Shown piece by piece: positions 1 to 5,271 of a stretch of 5,327 nt of DNA. The stretch lies in the NCBI GenBank assembly GCA_003501665.1, contig DNOQ01000029.1, forward strand, positions 3,301 through 8,627, written 5' to 3'. This DNA is from Bacteroidales bacterium. GTDB lineage: Bacteria > Bacteroidota > Bacteroidia > Bacteroidales > VadinHA17. The notes below the pieces were generated by a model. The model had not been told where the DNA came from, did no database searches, and saw nothing but the letters and a program-made list of their open reading frames with translations. The number at the start of each line of letters is the position of its first letter. Position 1 is the first letter of the stretch. The translations under genes and the position numbers were made by a program.

Positions 1-1106
1 GGAAGAAGCTTTTCAGGATTGTTGAATTGTTCACTTCAACCGTCCGGAGTGAAAAAGGCAACCTCGGGTATTTACGGACACAGACCAGAGATGCCTGGGG
101 TATCAGCACAGCAGCCATACCCCTGATGATGGATATCTACTATTTTTTTGCACCCCCGGTAACGGAAAATACAACCCATATTGCTGTCAGACGAGTCATG
201 GATTTTAAAGCTGTGCCGCTGGATGAAAAGAAATTTGAAGATGAATTCGCGAAAGAGATGAACAGGTTTGTAAAGAATCTGAAAGATAAGAACAGGGCTA
301 AGGAAGATTTCGATGAATTTGAAAAGGAACTCGACAGATGTATTGAGGATTCCAGAGAGGACAGCGGATATAAGTTTGAGATCAGAAGCCCTTTTTATGG
401 TAATCTGAAAATGACCAGCGGTTTTCTCCACCATCTTGAGAGGCTCAGAAAACTGGTGATTGAAGGAGAGCCTGTTTATCCATTTTTTGCAGCTGATCCA
501 CGCAGGCCCGGGATATTGGATGCCCTGAGGAATGAAAACCTGATCAGTAAGAAGGGCCCTTTCTTTGGTATAAAATTATACCCCAGACTCGGTTATCATC
601 CGGCCGGCAAGCCGGTGAAGGATATTCTGGACATTTGTATTGAACGCGATCTGCCTGTTACAACACACTGCGGTATGAGCGGATTCCCTTCAGCTGATTT
701 CAGTCTGGATGGCTCTGGTGTCTGGAAATACAACGATTATGGCAATCCTCTTCATTTTGAACCGGCCCTTAAGAAGGGACTCCGTATTGATTTTGCTCAT
801 CTGGGAAGCTGTGATCCCACGTTCAAATGGGCAAAGACCATTGCAGGCTATATGAAGAAATATAAAAATGTTTACAGCGATCTGTCATGTTATACCGGCA
901 GGGATGAGATTAAGAAAATCATAGCTCTGTTCGGGAAAAGTAAGATATTTAAGGAAAGGATTTTATATGGTTCCGATTTTGATGTGATGAGTTTCACCGA
1001 TAATAAGATAACATTAGAACAATACTGCCGGAACTTCTCCGATCTTTTCGGGAATGAAATTCAGAATATGAGGTACAGGAATGTGATGAAATTTCTGAAC
1101 ATCTGA
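1..1106 (+). CDS. Amidohydrolase-family (metal-dependent hydrolase) protein, 5' end missing
   Basis: The frame is open from base 3 to the TGA at 1104-1106, giving 367 visible residues, and no stop precedes the TTG at 27, so the gene starts to the left of the window. The C-terminal half looks like the amidohydrolase-2 type TIM barrel: a GIKLYPRLGYHP strand (from base 567), TTHCG with a likely metal-ligand His (codon 666), FAHLG with a second His (codon 798), and YGSDFD with the likely catalytic/metal Asp (codon 975). The N-terminal HxH metal motif usual for this superfamily is not visible and should lie upstream. A charged, probably helical stretch rich in Lys, Glu and Asp lies roughly at bases 200-370 and looks like a lineage-specific insertion. 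The substrate cannot be named; known relatives include hydrolases and decarboxylases. No signal peptide can be assessed. No convincing terminator follows, and the next gene is 229 bases away, so co-transcription with it is uncertain. Confidence 0.82.
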   Translation, partial: KKLFRIVELFTSTVRSEKGNLGYLRTQTRDAWGISTAAIPLMMDIYYFFAPPVTENTTHIAVRRVMDFKAVPLDEKKFEDEFAKEMNRFVKNLKDKNRAKEDFDEFEKELDRCIEDSREDSGYKFEIRSPFYGNLKMTSGFLHHLERLRKLVIEGEPVYPFFAADPRRPGILDALRNENLISKKGPFFGIKLYPRLGYHPAGKPVKDILDICIERDLPVTTHCGMSGFPSADFSLDGSGVWKYNDYGNPLHFEPALKKGLRIDFAHLGSCDPTFKWAKTIAGYMKKYKNVYSDLSCYTGRDEIKKIIALFGKSKIFKERILYGSDFDVMSFTDNKITLEQYCRNFSDLFGNEIQNMRYRNVMKFLNI

Positions 1107-1146
1107 CTTCCTTTAAAATTACAGGAGGTTCTCCGCTGGAAAAATT

Positions 1147-1154
1147 TATATTTG
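1147..1154 (+). promoter_or_regulatory. Possible -7 promoter element (TATATTTG) upstream of efflux operon
   Basis: TATATTTG fits the Bacteroidota -7 consensus TAnnTTTG exactly. No TTTG lies 19-21 bases upstream, so the -33 half is missing or weak. If used, transcription would start near base 1161 and give a leader of about 175 bases before the adaptor start codon, containing the short ORF at 1172-1216 and the inverted repeat at 1231-1288. An 8-base match in AT-rich DNA can occur by chance. Confidence 0.3.
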
Positions 1155-1230
1155 GGATTTAATAGAAAAGCATGACTATTACCCGCCATATCAGGGCAGG
1201 CATATATGACCATTAAATATATACTAATGA

Positions 1231-1288
1231 AACCTTCATGTTACAAAAGCACAAAAGATTATGAAAATAATTTACAAACATGAAGGTT
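1231..1288. repeat. Perfect 12-bp inverted repeat with nested hairpin, upstream of adaptor gene
   Basis: The arms AACCTTCATGTT (1231-1242) and AACATGAAGGTT (1277-1288) are exact reverse complements separated by 34 bases. Inside lies a smaller hairpin, ATTAT-GAAA-ATAAT (1258-1271). No T-run follows, so it is not a classical intrinsic terminator. TAATTTACAA also occurs twice as a direct repeat (1268-1277 and 1303-1312), 35 bases apart. The block ends 47 bases before the adaptor ATG. It could be an operator for a dimeric or multimeric regulator, or an RNA structure in the leader; the sequence alone does not decide this. Confidence 0.6.
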
Positions 1289-1335
1289 CCATTCGAACCA
1301 CTTAATTTACAACAATATACAAATATTATAATCGT

Positions 1336-2577
1336 ATGAAGAAGTCTGATAGAAAAAGGACAGTAAAGAGAAGAATATTGATTGTTACATTTATTCTTAT
1401 CTGCTTGGTTTTAATATACATTATATTGACAAGATATTTATTGCCATCTTCCCTTAGACCCGGAGATTATGTTATTTCAGATGTTGGTTATGGTCCGGTA
1501 TTTACATCAGTACCTGCCTCGGGAATTGTTAATCCTGAAAACGAAGTATTGTTGCTGAGCCCTTCGTCGAGCCTGGTCTCCTCACTTGCTATGGCACCGG
1601 GTAGCCGTGTATCAAAGGGGAATATAATACTCACTCTCGATTCAAAATCACTTATACAGGAAATTGATAACCTGAAAGACCAGTTGGGTGTGATGGAAAA
1701 TGACCTGCAGAAAAACAGGCTGAATTCAAGAAGTATCAGAGTTGATCTTGATTATAATGCAGAAGTGAAACGTCTTAAAATAACCTCACTGAAAACAGAA
1801 ATCATTGCTCAGGAACAACTTCTCAAAGTAGGTGGGATCTCACCTGCCCTTCATGAACAAACCAAAGAAGAACTGGTTCTGGCTGAAAAGGACCTGAAGA
1901 TGACACTGGAAAAAAACTCAATACGCCTGAAACAGCTCGAAGCAGATGAAAAAGGTCTTCAGCTTCAGATTGATATGAGAAACAAAGAATTGAGTTTAAA
2001 ACAGGATTTACTGGAAAGGCATAAGATCAGAGCACCTTCCGATGGTATTATTCTCGGGATATATACCAGTGTTGGTGAAAAGGTTGAAAAAGATAAATTG
2101 CTTATAAAAATGTCTGATCTTTCAACATTTAAAGTCAAAGCTACAATAGATAATCCTTATATAAGCCAGGTTAAAATTGGAGGAGAAGTATACGCATTAA
2201 TTAATAATACGAGCCTCAGGGGTAAAATCGGAAATGTATCTCCTGTAATGAAAGAGAAAAAGATAGAGTTTGATGTTTTTCTCGATTTCAGCCGTTACAA
2301 TAAACTGATTCCCAATATGGAGGTTGAACTTCAGATCGTAACTCAGAAAAAAGACAGCGTATTAAGGGTTGAATATGGTCCGGCTTTCAATAAGAACAAA
2401 CACCAGGATCTTTTTGTAATAAGAACCGGCAAGGCTGTCAGGGAAACAGTGACAACCGGACTTATGGGAACGGAACATGTGGAAATAGTTGCCGGCCTTA
2501 ATCCGGGTGACAGGGTTATTATTTCCAATATTTCCCGGTCCAGGCACCTGAAGGAAATTGAATTTGTGGATTTTTAA
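1336..2577 (+). CDS. HlyD-family periplasmic adaptor subunit (membrane fusion protein)
   Basis: This 413-residue protein has the domain order of an efflux adaptor, which bridges an inner-membrane pump and an outer-membrane TolC channel. A positively charged N-terminus leads into one membrane segment (about residues 14-33), with the rest in the periplasm. The first half of the split lipoyl domain is at about 57-103, ending in GSRVSKGNIILTLDS. A long alpha-helical hairpin rich in Lys, Glu and Leu follows (about 105-228). The second lipoyl half, at about 230-262, contains the typical IRAPSDGII and GEKVEKDKLL. A beta-barrel region (about 265-338) and a membrane-proximal domain ending GLNPGDRVIIS (about 340-400) complete it. 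The layout resembles adaptors of ABC-type (MacA-like) exporters, but HlyD and RND adaptors share it. The ATG at 1336 is preferred because the membrane anchor starts just after it; no Shine-Dalgarno site is seen. The TolC-like gene follows directly, so the two are probably one operon. Substrate unknown. Confidence 0.9.
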   Translation: MKKSDRKRTVKRRILIVTFILICLVLIYIILTRYLLPSSLRPGDYVISDVGYGPVFTSVPASGIVNPENEVLLLSPSSSLVSSLAMAPGSRVSKGNIILTLDSKSLIQEIDNLKDQLGVMENDLQKNRLNSRSIRVDLDYNAEVKRLKITSLKTEIIAQEQLLKVGGISPALHEQTKEELVLAEKDLKMTLEKNSIRLKQLEADEKGLQLQIDMRNKELSLKQDLLERHKIRAPSDGIILGIYTSVGEKVEKDKLLIKMSDLSTFKVKATIDNPYISQVKIGGEVYALINNTSLRGKIGNVSPVMKEKKIEFDVFLDFSRYNKLIPNMEVELQIVTQKKDSVLRVEYGPAFNKNKHQDLFVIRTGKAVRETVTTGLMGTEHVEIVAGLNPGDRVIISNISRSRHLKEIEFVDF

Positions 2578-2590
2578 ACGGGATCTTTAT

Positions 2591-4087
2591 ATGAGAATTA
2601 AAGTTTTTTACAGTGTTGTTCTTTTATTTTTATCAGGGTTGATATATCCTTTAGCAGGCAATTCAAATGACAGTATTGTATATTCACTCAGTTTAAGAAA
2701 TGTTGTGGATCTGGCTATCCGTCAGTCAGCCTCTGTAAAATATGCTCAAAATACAAACGTGAATTACTACTGGCGATGGAAAAACTTCAGAACCAGCTTC
2801 AGGCCGCAACTCACCCTTACGGGAGAATTGCCCAATTATACCCAGAAAAACACACCGGTTGTTCAGCCTGACGGGAGTATTGAATTCAGGAAAATATCCC
2901 AGCTTCAGGGTTCCTCACAGCTTGCCCTGAGCCAGTCTATCCCCGGTACGGGAACTTCTTTATATGCCGCAACCAATCTTTACCGGATCCAGGATTTTAT
3001 CAAGAGTTCGGTGGAATATTCCGGAAGCCCTTTCCAGATCGGATTGTATCAACCTATTTTTTCATACAATTATATGAAATGGCAAAAGAAGACCGAACCG
3101 CTGATATATGAAGAATCACAGAAACAATTCGTTGAATCAACTGAACGGATTGCTTTTCAGGCTGCTGTTTATTTCTTCAGGTATTTACAGATCCAGACGA
3201 ACTATAATCTGGCAGAGAACAATCTGAAGAACAGCAACAATAATCTGAAAATTGCTGAGATCAGGAAACAACTCGGGAAGATATCAGATAATGATTTTGC
3301 ACGGATTCAGCTTTCAGTTTTCAATGCCCGGAAAGCCCTTAATAAAGCGAGGATGGACCTGAAAAATGCCGATTTTGAATTGAAATCCTATATTAATCTC
3401 GATCAGAATCAGAAAATCGAACTTATGATACCTCTGGATATGTTCCTTTTTTCAATAGATCCTGAAAAGGCTCTTGAGGAGGCAAAAGCAAACCGCAGAG
3501 AAACACCTCATTTCACAAGAAGGCTTATTGAGGCTGAAAGGGATCTCCAGAGGGCCAAACGAAATTCCGGCCTGAGTGCTACCCTTGTCGGGAGTTATGG
3601 TCTTTCAAACAGTGCGGTAACATATGGCGGGATCTATGATCAGCCGGAAAAACAGAGAGTGATCAGTCTCAGTATGAGAATACCAATACTTGACTGGGGG
3701 AGGTCTGCATCCGCCATTAAACTGGCTGAATCACAGCGTGAGCTTGTAGTTTATGATGTGGAAAAAGACATTAAGGATTTTGAGCGTGAGGTTATTGTAC
3801 AGGTGGAACAGTTTGGGCTTCTCCTTGACCAGATCACTACCGCAAAGGAAGCGGACAAGGTAGCTGAGAATGGTTATCTTATAGCGCTTAATAAGTTTCA
3901 AAGTGGTGAGATCAGCATTACCGACCTTAATATCGCACTTTCAGAACGCGAAAGCGCCAAAAGAGACTATATAACTGCAATAGAGAATTACTGGGAATCC
4001 TTTTACCGGTTAAGAATCCTGACCTTATTTGATTTTGAGCTTAATCAGAAAATAATGTATGATAATCCGATGCTGGATTCGGAATAA
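2591..4087 (+). CDS. TolC-family outer-membrane efflux channel protein
   Basis: The protein is 498 residues from the ATG at 2591. This start is chosen because it opens directly into a signal peptide (MRIKVF, then a hydrophobic stretch to about residue 20, with probable cleavage near LAG-NS). The frame stays open upstream to a TTG at 2558, which would overlap the adaptor gene and put charged residues before the signal, so it is less likely. The body shows the two-repeat outer-membrane-efflux architecture: long amphipathic helices (about 170-265 and 375-475) and beta-strand parts carrying GLYQPIF (about 151-157) and RIPILDWGRS (about 363-372), positions where TolC homologues have similar motifs. 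Its length is normal for the family. Members form a trimeric barrel and periplasmic tunnel through which exported compounds leave the cell. It starts 13 bases after the adaptor stop, indicating translation from one mRNA. The helix-rich partner surface fits the adaptor upstream. No inner-membrane pump gene follows; a terminator does. Confidence 0.9.
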   Translation: MRIKVFYSVVLLFLSGLIYPLAGNSNDSIVYSLSLRNVVDLAIRQSASVKYAQNTNVNYYWRWKNFRTSFRPQLTLTGELPNYTQKNTPVVQPDGSIEFRKISQLQGSSQLALSQSIPGTGTSLYAATNLYRIQDFIKSSVEYSGSPFQIGLYQPIFSYNYMKWQKKTEPLIYEESQKQFVESTERIAFQAAVYFFRYLQIQTNYNLAENNLKNSNNNLKIAEIRKQLGKISDNDFARIQLSVFNARKALNKARMDLKNADFELKSYINLDQNQKIELMIPLDMFLFSIDPEKALEEAKANRRETPHFTRRLIEAERDLQRAKRNSGLSATLVGSYGLSNSAVTYGGIYDQPEKQRVISLSMRIPILDWGRSASAIKLAESQRELVVYDVEKDIKDFEREVIVQVEQFGLLLDQITTAKEADKVAENGYLIALNKFQSGEISITDLNIALSERESAKRDYITAIENYWESFYRLRILTLFDFELNQKIMYDNPMLDSE

Positions 4088-4118
4088 TCGTACATAGCCT
4101 TCGTAGTCAGCAGACTTG

Positions 4119-4147
4119 GTCCGCCAAAGCCTTCAGCGTCGGCGGAC
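4119..4147. repeat. GC-rich palindromic repeat, copy 1 (GTCCGCC...GGCGGAC)
   Basis: The 7-bp arms GTCCGCC (4119-4125) and GGCGGAC (4141-4147) flank a 15-base centre that starts AAAGCCTT. A similar unit with the same TCCGCCA-x-AGCCTT start and GGCGG end lies at 4458-4485 on the other side of the tRNA gene. A partial echo, CATAGCCTTCG, is at 4093-4103. The unit contrasts with the AT-rich surroundings and looks like a dispersed, non-coding REP-like element; calling it dispersed is an inference from only two copies. Confidence 0.55.
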
Positions 4148-4154
4148 TTCTATC

Positions 4155-4224
4155 GTGATCCCTGGCGGAGAAAGAGGGATTACCTCCTCACTTCGTTCGT
4201 CGGTGATCCCGTTCGGGAGATCCC
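4155..4224. repeat. Cluster of GATCCC repeats and mutually exclusive hairpins
   Basis: GATCCC occurs three times (4157-4162, 4205-4210, 4219-4224), twice within GTGATCCC. The GGGATTAC at 4176-4183 can pair with either GTGATCCC copy, at 4155-4162 or at 4203-4210, using one G-T wobble. A small TCCC-GTTC-GGGA hairpin (4207-4218) overlaps the second copy. No ORF is supported here. The stretch also contains the 17-bp copy of the tRNA-Ser end (4165-4181). It lies between the TolC stop and the operon terminator, so it would be transcribed as a 3' untranslated region. Confidence 0.5.
4165..4181 (-). repeat. 17-bp duplicate of the tRNA-Ser 3' end
   Basis: Bases 4165-4181 (GCGGAGAAAGAGGGATT on the plus strand) are identical to 4364-4380, which is the last 16 bases of tRNA-Ser plus one flanking base. 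The copies are in the same orientation, 199 bases apart. The match covers the discriminator, the 3' acceptor strand, the 3' T-stem strand and the edge of the T-loop, then stops abruptly. This could be a remnant attachment site left by an element that integrated at the tRNA, or a piece of a tRNA-derived dispersed repeat. No integrase is present in the window. Confidence 0.6.
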
Positions 4225-4239
4225 TGCAGATTAAATCAC

Positions 4240-4276
4240 TACCTTATTCGCTTTGCTCATAAGGTATTTTTATTTT
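4240..4276 (+). terminator. Intrinsic terminator of the efflux operon
   Basis: The 8-bp stem TACCTTAT (4240-4247) / ATAAGGTA (4259-4266) with an 11-base loop is followed at once by TTTTTATTTT (4267-4276). It lies about 150 bases after the TolC stop codon and is oriented to stop plus-strand transcription before it runs into the convergent tRNA gene. The stem is only moderately GC-containing, so efficiency is uncertain. Confidence 0.65.
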
Positions 4277-4324
4277 AATATATCCTCATTCTGGTAAACC
4301 AGATTCGGCTATATTAAAATAAAA
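4268..4324. repeat. 57-bp imperfect palindrome joining two convergent terminators
   Basis: TTTTATTTTAATATA (4268-4282) is perfectly complementary to 4310-4324, a 15-bp inverted repeat. Between the arms lies a second hairpin, TCTGG-TAAA-CCAGA (4290-4303). The left arm is the T-tail of the plus-strand operon terminator and the right arm is the T-tail of the minus-strand tRNA terminator, so both terminators carry the same 15-nt tail. The region may have arisen as an inverted duplication or been selected as a two-way terminator. Confidence 0.65.
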
Positions 4325-4353
4325 CTCCTGTCAGCTGGTCAGCTGACAGGAGT
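4316..4353 (-). terminator. Intrinsic terminator of tRNA-Ser
   Basis: A perfect 13-bp stem, ACTCCTGTCAGCT (4324-4336) / AGCTGACAGGAGT (4341-4353), has a 4-base loop. On the minus strand it is followed by TTTTATTTT (4324 down to 4316). It begins 12 bases after the 3' end of the tRNA, exactly where a tRNA transcription unit should end. Very strong predicted hairpin. Confidence 0.85.
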
Positions 4354-4364
4354 GATTTAGTCTG

Positions 4365-4453
4365 CGGAGAAAGAGGGATTCGAACCCCCGTTCCACCGGT
4401 AGGCGGAAAACGGTTTTCAAGACCGCCGCATTCGACCACTCTGCCATTTCTCC
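4365..4453 (-). tRNA. tRNA-Ser (anticodon UGA)
   Basis: Read on the minus strand, the 89-base gene folds into a class II tRNA. The acceptor stem is GGAGAAA / TTTCTCC with discriminator G73, usual for serine tRNAs. The T-loop is TTCGAAT, and an extended variable arm accounts for the length. The anticodon stem-loop is GCGGT-CTTGAAA-ACCGT with anticodon TGA (plus-strand TCA at 4417-4419), which reads UCN codons, especially UCA. The 3' CCA is not encoded: the bases after G73 are CAGA, so the CCA must be added by nucleotidyltransferase. A terminator follows and a -7 promoter element precedes it, so it appears to be transcribed alone. A minus-strand reading frame crossing this gene is an artefact. 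Confidence 0.97.
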
Positions 4454-4457
4454 TTTT

Positions 4458-4485
4458 TCCGCCATAGCCTTGGCGACGGCGGGAC
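4458..4485. repeat. GC-rich palindromic repeat, copy 2 (TCCGCCATAGCCTT...GGCGG)
   Basis: CCGCC (4459-4463) pairs with GGCGG (4478-4482), and the inner GCC-TT-GGC (4467-4473) can also pair. The unit resembles the copy at 4119-4147 in its first half and its GC-rich closing arm. It sits 4 bases upstream of the tRNA 5' end, between the predicted promoter and the mature tRNA, and so would be in the precursor leader. It may affect 5' processing, but that is inference. Confidence 0.5.
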
Positions 4486-4489
4486 GCCG

Positions 4490-4497
4490 CAAATATA
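4490..4497 (-). promoter_or_regulatory. -7 promoter element for tRNA-Ser (TATATTTG on minus strand)
   Basis: The minus strand reads TATATTTG here, a full match to TAnnTTTG. Transcription would start near base 4483, leaving a leader of about 30 bases before the tRNA at 4453. No clear TTTG is found at the -33 position, where the minus strand is A-rich. The position and orientation fit the tRNA gene well. Confidence 0.6.
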
Positions 4498-4728
4498 ATA
4501 TTTTTTTGTTCTTCACTCTTTTTTTATTTAAATTACCTTATAATAGTCAGGATATCAAATGGATAAGGAACTTATGAACAGATTGTCAACAAGTTAGGGC
4601 TAAAAATGCACTCAAACGGCCATTTTATGAGGATTTGTAATTATTTTCAACAAATTTGCTATTTATTGAAAAAAATGCATTTTTGTGTCTAAAAGTCCCA
4701 CTAAATGTGCAAAAACGGAACAAATAAA
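4498..4728. other. AT-rich divergent intergenic region, no gene seen
   Basis: This is the core of the 349-base gap between the tRNA and the HU-like gene, which are transcribed away from each other. It holds no convincing ORF; the longest start-to-stop run noticed (ATG at 4559) is 12 codons. A perfect 14-bp palindrome AAAAATGCATTTTT lies at 4671-4684. CAAATTTG at 4651-4658 is also palindromic. TCAACAA occurs twice (about 4586 and 4648). Two loosely similar blocks containing AAATG and AAACGG lie near 4605-4620 and 4703-4717. These may be protein-binding sites, but AT-rich composition alone could give most of them. Confidence 0.5.
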
Positions 4729-4759
4729 TTTGCATATGAATTTAAATGAGATAAATTTG
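4729..4759 (+). promoter_or_regulatory. Bacteroidota-type promoter of the HU-family gene
   Basis: TTTG (4729-4732), a 19-base spacer, then TAAATTTG (4752-4759) matches the Bacteroidota TTTG-N19-21-TAnnTTTG promoter form completely. The predicted start is near 4766, giving a leader of about 37 bases before the ATG at 4803. A second TAAATTTG overlaps the -33 box (4725-4732) but lacks its own upstream TTTG. Confidence 0.8.
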
Positions 4760-4802
4760 TATTCAATTAGTAGGATTGGTCTAACCTTTAATTTTATTTA
4801 TT

Positions 4803-5072
4803 ATGACAAAAAAAGATTTAGTTGCTTCCATCGCAAAAGATTCTGGCCTTACAATTAAAGACTCAGGAAAAGCTCTGAATGCATTCGTTGGCTCTGTCGG
4901 AAAGGCTATGAAAAAAGGCCAGAGACTACAGCTTCCGGGCCTCGGTACATTCAAAGTCACCAAGAGAAGTGCAAGAGTGGTCCGTAACCCCCGCACCGGT
5001 GCTAAACTGAATGTTCCTGCTAAAAAGGTCGTTAAGTTCAAAGCAGCTCCGGCTCTTGACAAAGGTCTTTAA
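4803..5072 (+). CDS. HU-family nucleoid-associated DNA-binding protein
   Basis: The 89-residue product has the length and layout of bacterial HU: two N-terminal helices (about residues 3-37, starting MTKKDLVASIAKDSGL), the conserved turn GLGTF (46-50, GFGTF in many homologues), and the flexible DNA-binding arm with RNPRTG (61-66), whose Pro (63) is the intercalating residue in family members. It ends with the usual conserved PAKKVVKFKAAPAL. HU works as a dimer that bends DNA and compacts the nucleoid; IHF subunits share the fold, but the sequence reads as HU. The ATG at 4803 is fixed by the conserved N-terminus. No Shine-Dalgarno site is present; the upstream bases are almost all A and T, normal for this phylum. 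It is a single-gene unit with its own promoter and terminator, consistent with strong constitutive expression. Confidence 0.95.
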   Translation: MTKKDLVASIAKDSGLTIKDSGKALNAFVGSVGKAMKKGQRLQLPGLGTFKVTKRSARVVRNPRTGAKLNVPAKKVVKFKAAPALDKGL

Positions 5073-5095
5073 TCCTCAGTGATTGAAATTGCCTG

Positions 5096-5124
5096 GAGGG
5101 TGTTTATTACACCCTCTTTTTTTT
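5096..5124 (+). terminator. Intrinsic terminator of the HU-family gene
   Basis: A perfect 8-bp stem, GAGGGTGT (5096-5103) / ACACCCTC (5109-5116), with loop TTATT is followed by eight consecutive T (5117-5124). It begins 23 bases after the stop codon. Textbook intrinsic terminator. Confidence 0.93.
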
Positions 5125-5271
5125 GTTTGTATCTTTAAAATATGATGCGGAATAATTTGATTTCTGTAATCCTGAACATTTGAACAATTTCGGTTAAATT
5201 GCGTTTATGTGAATCAGATAAAGTTTTTTTTATTACTTTTGATTCGTTTTTACATTCCTGAGTATTGAAAC

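Noticed and set aside
27..29. TTG at 27 as start of the amidohydrolase
   Set aside because: The frame is open to the left edge and the N-terminal metal-binding part of the family is missing, so the true start is outside the window.
72..434. 120-codon minus-strand reading frame
   Set aside because: It is antisense to the amidohydrolase; its composition reflects the complementary strand and it has no family features.
1123..1134. AGGAGGTTCTCC as a ribosome site or terminator
   Set aside because: No start codon follows at a usable distance, the possible stem is only four pairs and no T-run follows.
2343..2547. Two overlapping 61-codon minus-strand frames inside the adaptor gene
   Set aside because: They lie in different frames over the conserved C-terminal part of the adaptor and show no independent signals.
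2558..2590. TTG at 2558 as start of the TolC gene, overlapping the adaptor
   Set aside because: The ATG at 2591 opens directly into a signal peptide; the longer form would put a charged extension in front of it.
4088..4364. CRISPR array suggested by repeated short motifs
   Set aside because: The repeats are short, irregularly spaced and palindromic, with no uniform spacers and no cas genes.
4331..4516. 61-codon minus-strand reading frame containing EWSNAAVLKTVFRLPVERG
   Set aside because: It is the translation of the tRNA-Ser gene, a familiar annotation artefact.
4559..4597. 12-codon ORF (MDKELMNRLSTS) in the tRNA-HU gap
   Set aside because: It is very short, has no ribosome site or nearby promoter, and is expected by chance.
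4781..5062. 93-codon minus-strand reading frame opposite the HU gene
   Set aside because: It is antisense to a well-conserved gene with its own promoter and terminator, and its product has no recognisable motif.
5126..5159. TTTG and ATAATTTG as a promoter for the response-regulator gene
   Set aside because: The -7 box lacks the TA start and the spacer is 22 bases, so the match is too weak to list as a feature.
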